A stretch of 64,000 bases of DNA from positions 205,827 to 269,826 of the forward strand of contig MKZN01000004.1 of the NCBI GenBank assembly GCA_001938995.1, read 5' to 3'. The DNA comes from Bacillus pumilus. Lineage in GTDB: Bacteria; Bacillota; Bacilli; Bacillales; Bacillaceae. The notes under the pieces are model-generated. The model made no database searches. It was not told the origin of the DNA and saw only the letters and a program-made list of their open reading frames with translations. Positions 8,591 through 15,903 of the stretch are shown piece by piece. The position numbers were made by a program, and so were the translations under genes. Position 1 is the stretch's first letter; each line of letters opens with the position of its first letter.

Positions 8591-9790
8591 TCACTCATAC
8601 ATCAATGATTCAGATGGATGATGACGTGCAGCTCTACTCGCTGGAATTATCCCAAAGATTACACCAATAAAAATAGACAACATACTACTTAAGATAATTG
8701 AAGGTATACTAACCAGCACTGGGAATTCGGTAAAATAAGATACAATAACACCCCCAGTTAATCCTAACAAAATCCCAATTATCCCTCCTGTGAATGAGAT
8801 GACTAATGACTCAAACAGAAATTGAGTTAAAATTTGTCCTTTAGTTGCACCTAAAGACATTCTTAACCCTATTTCTCGTGTTCTTTCCGTTACTGTAACC
8901 AACATCATATTCATAATACCAATGCCACCTACAATTAATGAAATACCAGCAACACTGCCTATGATCAAAGTCAAAATACTTGTCACCGCAGAAATTCCCT
9001 TTTCTACATCCTTAATATTAAATATTTGATATTCTCCTTCTAAAAAAGTAGGCTTTGTTTCATTCAACCATTTAGCTACCTCATTAGCCGTTTCAACTAA
9101 GTCATTAGAATCTTCAGTTTTTATTGAAACTGATTGTATTTTATCTGTATTAAAGGTTAATGGCCAAGAATAAAAAGGCATTATGATTTCAGGAAAACTC
9201 AAACTACCACCATCAGACTCATATACTCCTGATATTATGTATGGTGTATCTCTTATTTCTATTATTTCTCCGACAACATCATCAGAGTTATATAATTCTA
9301 ATGCAGCATTTTTACTAAAATAAACACTATTTTGCATTTGATTAAAGTTTTCCTCTTTTATATTTCTACCATTAATCATCTCTAATGAATTGACCTGAAT
9401 GTAATCATAATTTACTCCAATTACATTTAACCTTTTATCAATATTCTTATCATCGATAAATAATTCAACGCTATTATTTTTAATAATGACGTTTTGCAGT
9501 TGAAATTTTTGTTTCATTGCTAATAATTTATTTTCTTCAAAAATAGGAGTATCTTGATTATCATAAATGGAAGTTAAATTTTCATCCAGGTATTGAATTC
9601 CAATTGTGCCATCGCTATTTCCAATAATATTCTCTTTGAGTAAATGCTCCCCACCTTTTCCAATAGCTACGATTAATAAAATAGAACTTATCCCTATTAT
9701 TATTCCAAGCATCGTGAGAATCGTTCTTAGTTTATGTGCCATAATAGAACTATAAGCCATTCGGAAATTGTCTAAAAACAAACCTTTCAC
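8591..9790 (-). CDS. MacB-type ABC transporter permease
   Basis: A 399-residue FtsX/MacB-fold permease: one N-terminal helix (HKLRTILTMLGIIIGISSILLIV, about 19-42), a large extracellular domain (about 45-270) and three C-terminal helices, with the family signature VTERTREIGLRMSLGA. Its start overlaps the ATPase gene by 4 nt, giving an adaptor-ATPase-permease operon. Such three-part transporters (As-48EFGH in enterocin AS-48) give extra immunity or export for circular bacteriocins. The position divergent from the bacteriocin gene supports the same role here, by inference. Confidence 0.9.
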   Translation of the reverse strand: MKGLFLDNFRMAYSSIMAHKLRTILTMLGIIIGISSILLIVAIGKGGEHLLKENIIGNSDGTIGIQYLDENLTSIYDNQDTPIFEENKLLAMKQKFQLQNVIIKNNSVELFIDDKNIDKRLNVIGVNYDYIQVNSLEMINGRNIKEENFNQMQNSVYFSKNAALELYNSDDVVGEIIEIRDTPYIISGVYESDGGSLSFPEIIMPFYSWPLTFNTDKIQSVSIKTEDSNDLVETANEVAKWLNETKPTFLEGEYQIFNIKDVEKGISAVTSILTLIIGSVAGISLIVGGIGIMNMMLVTVTERTREIGLRMSLGATKGQILTQFLFESLVISFTGGIIGILLGLTGGVIVSYFTEFPVLVSIPSIILSSMLSIFIGVIFGIIPASRAARHHPSESLMYE

Positions 9791-10467
9791 TCCTTATTTT
9801 TAGAATCAAATAAAATTTGGCCATCTACTAAAGTAATTCTTCTTGTTGCATAATTAGCTACATCCTCTTCATGAGTAACTAAAATAATTGTAGTTCCCTT
9901 TCTATGAATTGACATTAAAAGATCCATAATAATCGTTGTATTAGTAGAATCTAGTGATCCCGTTGGCTCATCTGCAATTAAATAATGCGGTTCAGTTACA
10001 AGAGCTCTAGCTATAGCAACCCTCTGTTTCTGTCCACCCGACAACTGAGTAGGATATTTTTTCTCCATTCCTCCTAATCCCACTCTATCTAAAGCATTTA
10101 GGGCCAATATTTTTCTCTTTCTTTTTTTTATCCTCTTGTATATTAATGGTAAGATAACATTATCTAACACACTCAATCTAGGTAATAAATTGAAATTTTG
10201 AAATATAAACCCGATTTTATCTTTCCTAACCCCTGATAATTGGTTGTTGTTATAGTTAGTGATATCTTCATTGTTAATATAAATATGTCCACTTGAAGGT
10301 TTATTAAGACAACCTAAAATATTTAATAATGTTGTTTTACCTGAACCTGAGGGACCCATTATACTTAAAAATTCATTCTGCTTTATATCAAGATTAATAT
10401 TATGTAATATATTTATTTCTTCTTCCTCTGACCGATAACTCTTTGATATACTTCTTAGACTAATCAT
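9787..10467 (-). CDS. MacB-type ABC transporter ATP-binding protein
   Basis: A 226-residue ATPase of the LolD/MacB class: Walker A GPSGSGKTT (about 39-47), Q-loop in FIFQNFNLLP, signature LSGGQKQR, Walker B YLIADEPTGSLD and H-loop VTHEEDVA. It overlaps the adaptor gene upstream and the permease downstream by 4 nt each, so the three products are made together. It is the only ATPase in the bacteriocin island, so it may also have to serve the transport function usually provided by a dedicated circular-bacteriocin ATPase. Confidence 0.92.
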   Translation of the reverse strand: MISLRSISKSYRSEEEEINILHNINLDIKQNEFLSIMGPSGSGKTTLLNILGCLNKPSSGHIYINNEDITNYNNNQLSGVRKDKIGFIFQNFNLLPRLSVLDNVILPLIYKRIKKRKRKILALNALDRVGLGGMEKKYPTQLSGGQKQRVAIARALVTEPHYLIADEPTGSLDSTNTTIIMDLLMSIHRKGTTIILVTHEEDVANYATRRITLVDGQILFDSKNKE

Positions 10468-11582
10468 TCTACCTTTTCTCCTTCTCTTGTTTGCGAAGAG
10501 GGATTTTCTAGAATTTCATCTGAATCGTTTAGTCCACCGGTAATCTCTGCCCAATGCTGATCTGTGTACTTCACTTTCACTTCCTTCTTAACCAGCTTAT
10601 CTTTATTCAAAACGAATACATAACTTGTTTTACCTGTTTTGATCAGACTCTTAATCGGCACAACATTTAATTTTTCCTTAGAAGTAATAATTTCTAATAT
10701 CACGTGGTAACCATTCAATAAATTCTCAGCACTGCCAATTGATACTTTCATACTATACTCAGATAGATTAGATTTTGTTTCTATTGTATTTTCATTAGGG
10801 AAATCTGATATTTCAATTACTTTACCACTCCAGGATTTATCCTTCATTACTTTAGAGGTGATTTTCACTCGATCCTTTTCTCTAATCGAGGGCTTTTGGA
10901 GTTCAGTAACTTGACTTTCCACAATTAAACCTTTACTCATTATATAAATAGCAATTATTCTATTTGTTTCATCTTTTTTCAATTGAATATACCCAGGAGT
11001 TTCCGCACTGATTGTTGAATTATTTAAATCATTTATTTTATCATTTCTAGAACTTTCATTGCTTTTAAGATCTAAACTTAGTATCTCTTTTTGATGCTTG
11101 TTGTCAGCCAATTCTTTCTTTAATTGATCATAAGCAGGATTCTTCTTATCAATTTTTTTCAATTTACTATTTAACATCTCGATGTTTTTATTTTTAATCT
11201 GTAAATCTCGATTTGTTTTTTGGCTTTCGATGCTCAACTTTTCCAGTTCTCTCTTAAATTCATCTTTGTTATATTCCAGTATCTTTTGGCCTTCTTCTAC
11301 ATAATCGCCATTTTTCACCAAAATTTCATTTTTATTATTCTCAATAAAATATGAAGCTGTTTTCTTTGGTTTAACAATTCCACTTAATAATTGCGTTTCA
11401 TCGAAATTTTTTGTAGTTATTTTGGTAAACTTATAAGGCTCTTTACCTTCTTCCCCTTGATTTTTAGACATATAAATATTAATCGCTACTAAGAAAAATA
11501 TAAACACCAAAATGCTAATAACGATTACAAAAAATACAAGTTTGTTATTTTGCTTTTTCTCTGTTTGAAATTTAGTATTCAT
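10464..11582 (-). CDS. HlyD/MacA-like membrane fusion adaptor
   Basis: A 372-residue protein with one N-terminal transmembrane helix (about 15-34), a biotinyl-lipoyl-like half motif (KNGDYVEEGQKILEY), a Lys/Glu-rich coiled-coil hairpin (about 110-190), the second lipoyl half (ISAETPGYIQLKK) and beta-barrel/membrane-proximal parts. It is the adaptor for the MacB-like permease. GAGGAGCG lies upstream of its ATG. It is transcribed divergently from the bacteriocin gene across a 160-bp AT-rich spacer that must hold promoters for both directions. Confidence 0.88.
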   Translation of the reverse strand: MNTKFQTEKKQNNKLVFFVIVISILVFIFFLVAINIYMSKNQGEEGKEPYKFTKITTKNFDETQLLSGIVKPKKTASYFIENNKNEILVKNGDYVEEGQKILEYNKDEFKRELEKLSIESQKTNRDLQIKNKNIEMLNSKLKKIDKKNPAYDQLKKELADNKHQKEILSLDLKSNESSRNDKINDLNNSTISAETPGYIQLKKDETNRIIAIYIMSKGLIVESQVTELQKPSIREKDRVKITSKVMKDKSWSGKVIEISDFPNENTIETKSNLSEYSMKVSIGSAENLLNGYHVILEIITSKEKLNVVPIKSLIKTGKTSYVFVLNKDKLVKKEVKVKYTDQHWAEITGGLNDSDEILENPSSQTREGEKVE

Positions 11583-11665
11583 TTTTCGCTCCTCTTTATC
11601 CTAGTAAATTTACAGACAAAACAAGCTTACAAAAAAAAAAAAAAATAGTCAAAAATAACTTTTTA

Positions 11666-11713
11666 TTACACTTATGGGTAAATTTATGTTATAATATACA
11701 TGTGTACGTACAC
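11666..11713 (+). promoter_or_regulatory. Bacteriocin promoter with a perfect 12-bp palindrome
   Basis: A TATAAT -10 at 11690-11695 has a weak TTACAC -35 candidate at 11666-11671. Immediately downstream, at the expected transcription start, is the perfect palindrome GTGTACGTACAC (11702-11713), placed where a repressor would block initiation. The bacteriocin ATG follows at 11743 behind AGGAGG. Confidence 0.6.
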
Positions 11714-11742
11714 CATAAATTTAACTACTAGGAGGAAAAAGT

Positions 11743-12024
11743 ATGAGAGCGAGTCTAATTCTTGACCATTTAAATCTTTCAAAATTTGAATCAATTATTT
11801 TAGCAGGTTTTTTTGCTACAGCTGCGTTAATTGGGATTACATTAAACATAGGTCTGATTGCTGACTTTTTTGGGATCAAAATTGCAGCAGATTGGTATCG
11901 CCAATTAACTGACTGGTTAGCTGCTGGTGGAAGTTTAACTACTTTTGCAGCCATCGTTATGGGTGTAACTCTACCTGCTTGGCTCGCTGCTGCTGCTACT
12001 GCTCTTGGAGCGTATGCTGCATAA
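11743..12024 (+). CDS. Circular bacteriocin precursor (gassericin A / butyrivibriocin AR10 type)
   Basis: A 93-residue precursor. A 35-residue leader ends in Asn (GITLN); the remaining 58 residues begin IGLIADFFGIKIA and end AWLAAAATALGAYAA. A 58-residue mature region starting with Ile after an Asn, with the IADxxGIxxA and GVTxPAW motifs, is the pattern of subgroup-ii circular bacteriocins (gassericin A, acidocin B, butyrivibriocin AR10), compared from memory. Head-to-tail closure would link Ile36 to Ala93. A strong AGGAGG lies upstream. A DUF95 protein gene follows and overlaps its 3' end, which is the usual partner. It differs from AS-48-type circular peptides, which are about 70 residues and cationic. 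Confidence 0.9.
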   Translation: MRASLILDHLNLSKFESIILAGFFATAALIGITLNIGLIADFFGIKIAADWYRQLTDWLAAGGSLTTFAAIVMGVTLPAWLAAAATALGAYAA

Positions 12025-12496
12025 TAATAAACTACTAAAAAAGATTATTATCATTTTTAGTTCATCAGTTTTAATAGGTTATATTTATGGGAAGATTTTT
12101 TTATCGCCCTCCTCTATAACCATAAGAGAGATTGACTATACTTATTTTATTTCACACATCACAATAAATAATCTGATGTGTATACTATTAATGATTTTAA
12201 TTTCTTTTTTGGGATCAATTTTTGTAAAAACATTTATTATCGCAAACGGGATTTTAATTGGACTTGTAATATCGAAATTTCAATCTCTATCATATTTGTT
12301 ATTATTAATCCCACACGGATTAATAGAAATCCCTGCTCTATTGTTTTTAGCATATGTACTTCTACAGACTTTAGATAGGAATAAATTTGATAAGAGAACC
12401 CTTAAAGGAATTTCAATCTCTGTTGCTCTTATTCTTCTAGGGGCTTTAGTAGAGAGTTTTATAACTCCCAATCTCGTTATCAGTAATTTCTCTTAA
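12014..12496 (+). CDS. DUF95/SpoIIM-like membrane protein of the circular bacteriocin locus
   Basis: About 160 residues with five hydrophobic segments and the DUF95 hallmark IPHGLIEIPALLFLAYVLL (about 93-111). DUF95 proteins are constant partners of circular bacteriocins and are needed for maturation, secretion or immunity. The ATG at 12014 (GGAG close upstream) overlaps the last codons of the precursor gene, implying coupled translation; a TTG at 12005 would add three residues. It is strongly AT-rich like the rest of the island. The annotation rests on the motif and context; its exact biochemical step is unknown. Confidence 0.88.
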   Translation: MLHNNKLLKKIIIIFSSSVLIGYIYGKIFLSPSSITIREIDYTYFISHITINNLMCILLMILISFLGSIFVKTFIIANGILIGLVISKFQSLSYLLLLIPHGLIEIPALLFLAYVLLQTLDRNKFDKRTLKGISISVALILLGALVESFITPNLVISNFS

Positions 12497-12510
12497 TAAA
12501 ACGAACGTAA

Positions 12511-12547
12511 ACAACAGAATATATTATGTATATTCTGTTGTTTCTTT
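12511..12547 (+). terminator. Internal hairpin between the DUF95 gene and the next bacteriocin-locus gene
   Basis: The arms ACAACAGAATATA and TATATTCTGTTGT (13 bp, perfect) enclose TTATG, followed by TTCTTT. It looks like a terminator or attenuator. It lies inside the plus-strand gene cluster, 15 bp before the next ATG, so it would lower expression of the third gene relative to the first two unless that gene has its own promoter. Confidence 0.65.
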
Positions 12548-12561
12548 ATAAAAGGAGAAGT

Positions 12562-13083
12562 ATGAACAAAAAATATATACTAATCTTAATAATTATTGCT
12601 TACATATTCGCTTATATGACTTATAGTCATCAGGTAGCCTTAACAATTGGTGATATCGCTAATGTGATTAATAAATTTAACATTCCTAAACTATTAATTT
12701 CATCCGTAGGATTAGCTTTTAACTTCTTCGTAATTTTCATAATGGTGAATCTTTTTTGGCTTTTCACATCTCTCGGTATTACATTTAATAAAGGAGAAAA
12801 CTTGAAAGACTATGAAGTTAAGAAAGCTGATTATTTTATAGTTTTCTTTGGGGTGTATAGTTTACATTTTGCAATACTAACGCTAAGTTCTATTTTCCTT
12901 GGGGAAACAATTTCAGCAGAAATAAGCGGTTTATTAAAATACTCAAATATTACAGTTGTCTTTGTAACTTTTATAATTGTAATGTGGTATCAATTTAAGA
13001 AAAATATACTCACAAAAATATCAACGATTTCAATAACTACACTCACTATTATTAATGTTGCTTACACACTAATTACTCAATAA
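12562..13083 (+). CDS. Multi-helix membrane protein of the circular bacteriocin locus
   Basis: The start MNKKYILILIIIAYIF behind AAAGGAGAAGT gives 173 residues, with about five transmembrane segments (roughly 4-20, 45-70, 92-115, 128-145 and 150-170). No named domain is recognised; the layout is reminiscent of Yip1-type membrane proteins found in some gassericin A-like clusters. It is a candidate immunity or maturation protein by position only. It ends before a strong bidirectional terminator at 13091-13127. Confidence 0.75.
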   Translation: MNKKYILILIIIAYIFAYMTYSHQVALTIGDIANVINKFNIPKLLISSVGLAFNFFVIFIMVNLFWLFTSLGITFNKGENLKDYEVKKADYFIVFFGVYSLHFAILTLSSIFLGETISAEISGLLKYSNITVVFVTFIIVMWYQFKKNILTKISTISITTLTIINVAYTLITQ

Positions 13084-13090
13084 AACAATT

Positions 13091-13127
13091 AGAAACAGAC
13101 ACTATCCTTAAAGTGTCTGTTTCTTTA
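13091..13127. terminator. Bidirectional terminator closing the bacteriocin cluster
   Basis: The arms AGAAACAGACACT and AGTGTCTGTTTCT (13 bp) are followed by TTTAAT; it lies between convergent genes. Confidence 0.88.
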
Positions 13128-13130
13128 ATA

Positions 13131-13322
13131 CTAATTCAACTTTTCTAAATTTGAACATTTCAGACAAATGACCACATCTGATATTTTTTTCAATACTGCA
13201 TCCATCGTTCCATAGGGTTGTTTGTATGAACTGGGCATAGTCATAATGGCCACAAATTTATCATTAGTTTTAATTACACCGTTACATTTTGAACATTTTA
13301 TTTCATTGCTCCTTAAAAACAT
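13131..13322 (-). CDS. Small zinc-ribbon-like protein
   Basis: A 63-residue protein with two CxxC knuckles, CSKC (about 10-13) and CLKC (about 53-56), spaced for one structural zinc. GAAAGGAGCTTCC precedes the ATG. It is convergent with the bacteriocin genes. Similar short proteins are widespread in Bacillus without a firm function; I assign none. Confidence 0.7.
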   Translation of the reverse strand: MFLRSNEIKCSKCNGVIKTNDKFVAIMTMPSSYKQPYGTMDAVLKKISDVVICLKCSNLEKLN

Positions 13323-13454
13323 TGGAAGCTCCTTTCACAATATCATACTTTAAAACCTCAATTTAATAATTCAATCCAAAATACAATTTACCTTTATTTG
13401 TTTTTTGGCATCAACTTGCTTTCTCCCCCATTTACAGGTAAACTGATGCAAAAT

Positions 13455-13678
13455 CAACGAACAAGGCTCAACGTAGATCTGGAATAGTAGCTTGAATCGA
13501 TCTTTAACAGAGAGGGAACGGTGCTGAGAAGTTCCTACTGACATCTTCAAGTGAACCTGCCGATTTAGTTCTGTTTCAAAAAGCGGTTCATACCGTTATC
13601 ATGACCGAGTGTAAAGCTGTGCTTTAAATTAGGGTGGTACCACCAGGAATGGTCCCTAACTTAAAGCACAGCTTTTTT
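13455..13678 (+). promoter_or_regulatory. T-box leader (amino-acid/uncharged tRNA sensing) with terminator
   Basis: The T-box sequence AGGGTGGTACCACC lies at 13631-13644 inside the loop of a terminator with arms AAAGCTGTGCTTTAA (13612-13626) and TTAAAGCACAGCTTT, followed by TTTTTTG. About 150 nt of structured leader precede it. The variable T-box base U fits a tRNA with an A discriminator. A CCT in GAAGTTCCTACTG could be a proline specifier, matching the prolyl-tRNA synthetase remnant downstream; I could not fold stem I to prove this. Confidence 0.88.
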
Positions 13679-13704
13679 GTTTTTTTAAAAGGAGGAAAAA
13701 GACG

Positions 13705-14264
13705 ATGTCAAAGAAACATTTTGTTGAAAAAATTACAAGCATAGAAGACGACTTTGCCCACTGGTATACAGATGTTGTCACAAAGGCTCGTCTCGTCGAT
13801 TATTCAAGTGTTAGAGGCAGTATGATCATTCAGCCATACGGCTTCAAAATTTGGGAGAATATTCGCGACGAACTTGATCGTCAAATCAAACCCAGAAAGC
13901 CTTCTCCAGCAAAAAAAGGATCATATCGAAGGCTTTGCGCCTGAAGTGGCATGGGTGACACATGGCGGTGATTCCGAATTACAAGAAAGAATCTGTGTCA
14001 GACCAACCTCTGTAGTGCTGTTCGCTGAGCATTATAAAAACATCAAACGCCCACACAATCGAAGACATCGAGCAACTTCTTGCCGAAGAAAACAGATTGA
14101 TCAAAGCAATGTGGTGCGGTGATGAAGACTGTGAAAATGACATCAAAGAGAGTACAGGGGCAACATCACGCTGTATCCCGTTTGAACTAGAATCTCTTTC
14201 TGACACATGTGTCTGCTGCGGGAAACCTGCTTCTGATATGGTGTTCTGGGCAAAAGCCTACTAA
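13705..14264 (+). pseudogene. proS: Second (archaeal/eukaryal-type) prolyl-tRNA synthetase, decayed
   Basis: GGAGGAAAAAGACG and ATG start MSKKHFVEKITSIEDDFAHW and continue [22 protein letters not shown]. After DRQIK a deletion and frame change lead to [39 protein letters not shown] and [10 protein letters not shown] large deletion removes the rest of the catalytic and anticodon-binding domains and jumps to the C-terminal zinc domain ([34 protein letters not shown]) ending FWAKAY, in yet another frame. Only about 185 codons of some 475 remain. The T-box leader in front is intact. The cell's main ProRS must be elsewhere. Confidence 0.92.
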
Positions 14265-14281
14265 TGATGCTTCAGATTGTT

Positions 14282-14320
14282 GACAAAGGGCTAAAATGAA
14301 CTTTATTTTAGCCCTTTGTC
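14282..14320. repeat. 39-nt palindromic terminator-like repeat, copy 2
   Basis: It has the same 16-bp arms as at 4391-4429 (GACAAAGGGCTAAAAT / ATTTTAGCCCTTTGTC) with a different 7-nt loop. Followed by TTCTTTT, it would serve as terminator of the proS remnant. Confidence 0.8.
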
Positions 14321-14574
14321 TTCTTTTCAGCGTGATAGAAAACCTTTGCAGTCTAGGAAGGACGAGTACTGGCGTGGAGCAAATTTGACATTCGTGAGCA
14401 CCAGCACGCAGGACTGACAAAGAATGCAAGGGTTTGTCTACACGCTGAAGCATCCTATACGATACTTCTTTTTTTGTTAAAAAGAGCCAAATATCCATTG
14501 ACCTCATTCACACAATCCCCTATAATTCATATTAATATAATCGGTTTTTAAGACTTTAACTGGAGTGGTGATCT
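14321..14574. other. Intergenic stretch without recognisable gene
   Basis: Between the proS remnant's terminator and the small zinc-ribbon gene I see no convincing reading frame. Minus-strand open frames here lack ribosome-binding sites and familiar motifs. A TATAAT at 14520-14525 may belong to the promoter of the downstream gene. Confidence 0.4.
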
Positions 14575-14751
14575 ATGAAGCGCTGGCTCTCAATATTTAA
14601 CGAACGCTGTCCAAAATGTAAAACAGCATTAGATGTCTCGAAGTCCAATGCGTTGCAAGGCAAAGTCGTGAAAACATGCCCCAACCTTCATTATCAAAAA
14701 GAGTACCACCCAGCACTTGAAACGTATATCGAGCACGATGACATTAAATAA
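14575..14751 (+). CDS. 58-residue zinc-ribbon-like small protein
   Basis: The start is MKRWLSIFNERCPKCKTALD, preceded by GGAGTGGTGATCT. It has a CPKC knuckle near residue 12 and a single Cys in KTCPNLHY, giving three Cys plus His-rich positions that could bind one zinc. The C-terminus is acidic (EHDDIK). Related short proteins occur in Bacillus; the function is unknown. A bidirectional terminator follows. Confidence 0.7.
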   Translation: MKRWLSIFNERCPKCKTALDVSKSNALQGKVVKTCPNLHYQKEYHPALETYIEHDDIK

Positions 14752-14803
14752 AAAAGACCAACACATGGAAAAGAGCCCTTGCTCTCAGTTGTTGGTCTTT
14801 TTC
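14752..14803. terminator. Bidirectional terminator between convergent genes
   Basis: AAAAAGACCAACAC pairs with GTTGTTGGTCTTTTT around an inner GAGCCCTTGCTC hairpin, giving U-tracts for both the 58-residue gene and yrkJ. Confidence 0.8.
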
Positions 14804-15580
14804 TTATAATAAATCCAGCCAGATTTTAATCGCTGTGGCTGTAATCATCACGGCAAGTGCCCATTGCAAATAAACGGCATTGATCTTCTGACCAATCTTC
14901 GCCCCAATTGGCGCGGCAATCAAACTGGCCGCCATTAAGACAAGAGCAGGCATGAACATGACTTGACCAGTCAGCACTTTCCCAGCAGATGCGCCTATCG
15001 CGGAGAGAAACGTAATCGCCAAAGACGACGCAATCGTCATCCGGACAGGAATGTTGAGAATCGATAGCATCACCGGCACTAAAATAAATGCACCGCCTGC
15101 ACCTAATATGCCCGATACACTTCCGATCACAAAGGCAATACCAGCCGCCAGCCCTTTATGAAAGGTCACCTCTCCATCCGCTTCTACCTGCTGTCCTTTT
15201 TTCGGAACAAGCATTAAAATGACAGCGACAATGGCAAGCAGACCATAAACCACATTGATGCCTTTCTCTGGAAGGAAATGCGATAAATAGCTGCCTATTA
15301 AACTCCCTGCCAATATACTGCTCCCCATATATAAAATCAATGGACGATGTAAAAATCCGCTTTTCCGATACGCCAGGACACCGCCAAGTGTCGAAAATAA
15401 TACTTGAATGGCACCAATCCCTGAAACCTCATGTGCCGATAACGCCATCACTCCGACAAGAGGTGGGATATAAAGCAGCATGGGATAGTTGATCACAGAT
15501 CCTCCTATTCCGACCATTCCTGATAAGAAGGAACCAACAAATCCGATGATAAATAAAGTAATGAAAAACGCAAAATCCAC
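14804..15580 (-). CDS. yrkJ: TauE/SafE family sulfite/sulfur-anion exporter (YrkJ)
   Basis: A 258-residue membrane protein with about eight helices in two homologous halves. Each half has the family's glycine motif ([13 protein letters not shown] near residue 22 and [14 protein letters not shown] near 157). It is the last gene of a persulfide-handling operon with TusA-like, rhodanese and persulfide dioxygenase-like proteins, so sulfite or thiosulfate export is the likely job. B. subtilis YrkJ has the same length and context. Confidence 0.9.
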   Translation of the reverse strand: MDFAFFITLFIIGFVGSFLSGMVGIGGSVINYPMLLYIPPLVGVMALSAHEVSGIGAIQVLFSTLGGVLAYRKSGFLHRPLILYMGSSILAGSLIGSYLSHFLPEKGINVVYGLLAIVAVILMLVPKKGQQVEADGEVTFHKGLAAGIAFVIGSVSGILGAGGAFILVPVMLSILNIPVRMTIASSLAITFLSAIGASAGKVLTGQVMFMPALVLMAASLIAAPIGAKIGQKINAVYLQWALAVMITATAIKIWLDLL

Positions 15581-15638
15581 GCTGGTCTCCTCCTTTGCAA
15601 AAGGAAAAGGGGCTCCTTCACAGATCCCCCTCTCCCTT

Positions 15639-15869
15639 TTAGGACCCTTTTCTCACCCAGAACTTCAGCACATGTCCTTCATCCGTCTGCGTGATCAATT
15701 CATGTCCGCTTGACTTAGCCCATGCAGCCAAATCAGCTTTAGCTCCTTTATCTGTTGCATGTATTTCTAATACTTGGCCTTCCGCCAAGTCATTCATTTT
15801 TTTCTTCGTCCGAATAATTGGCTTTGGGCATGCAAGCCCGGTTACGTCTAAAATTTGATCTGATGTCAT
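15639..15869 (-). CDS. yrkI: TusA-like sulfur carrier (YrkI)
   Basis: A 76-residue single-domain TusA/SirA fold. The persulfide-carrying Cys is in [17 protein letters not shown] (Cys near 14), and the [22 protein letters not shown] stretch is typical of the family. It probably shuttles persulfide sulfur between the rhodaneses and the dioxygenase YrkH. Confidence 0.92.
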   Translation of the reverse strand: MTSDQILDVTGLACPKPIIRTKKKMNDLAEGQVLEIHATDKGAKADLAAWAKSSGHELITQTDEGHVLKFWVRKGS

Positions 15870-15903
15870 CTGATCATCCCTCGCTTCTTTATTTTATTGA
15901 ACA

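Noticed and set aside
11721..11954. 77-codon minus-strand frame opposite the bacteriocin precursor
   Set aside because: Shadow of the precursor gene; no ribosome-binding site.
14187..14507. 106-codon minus-strand frame
   Set aside because: Overlaps the proS remnant's C-terminal domain and the palindromic repeat; no family resemblance.
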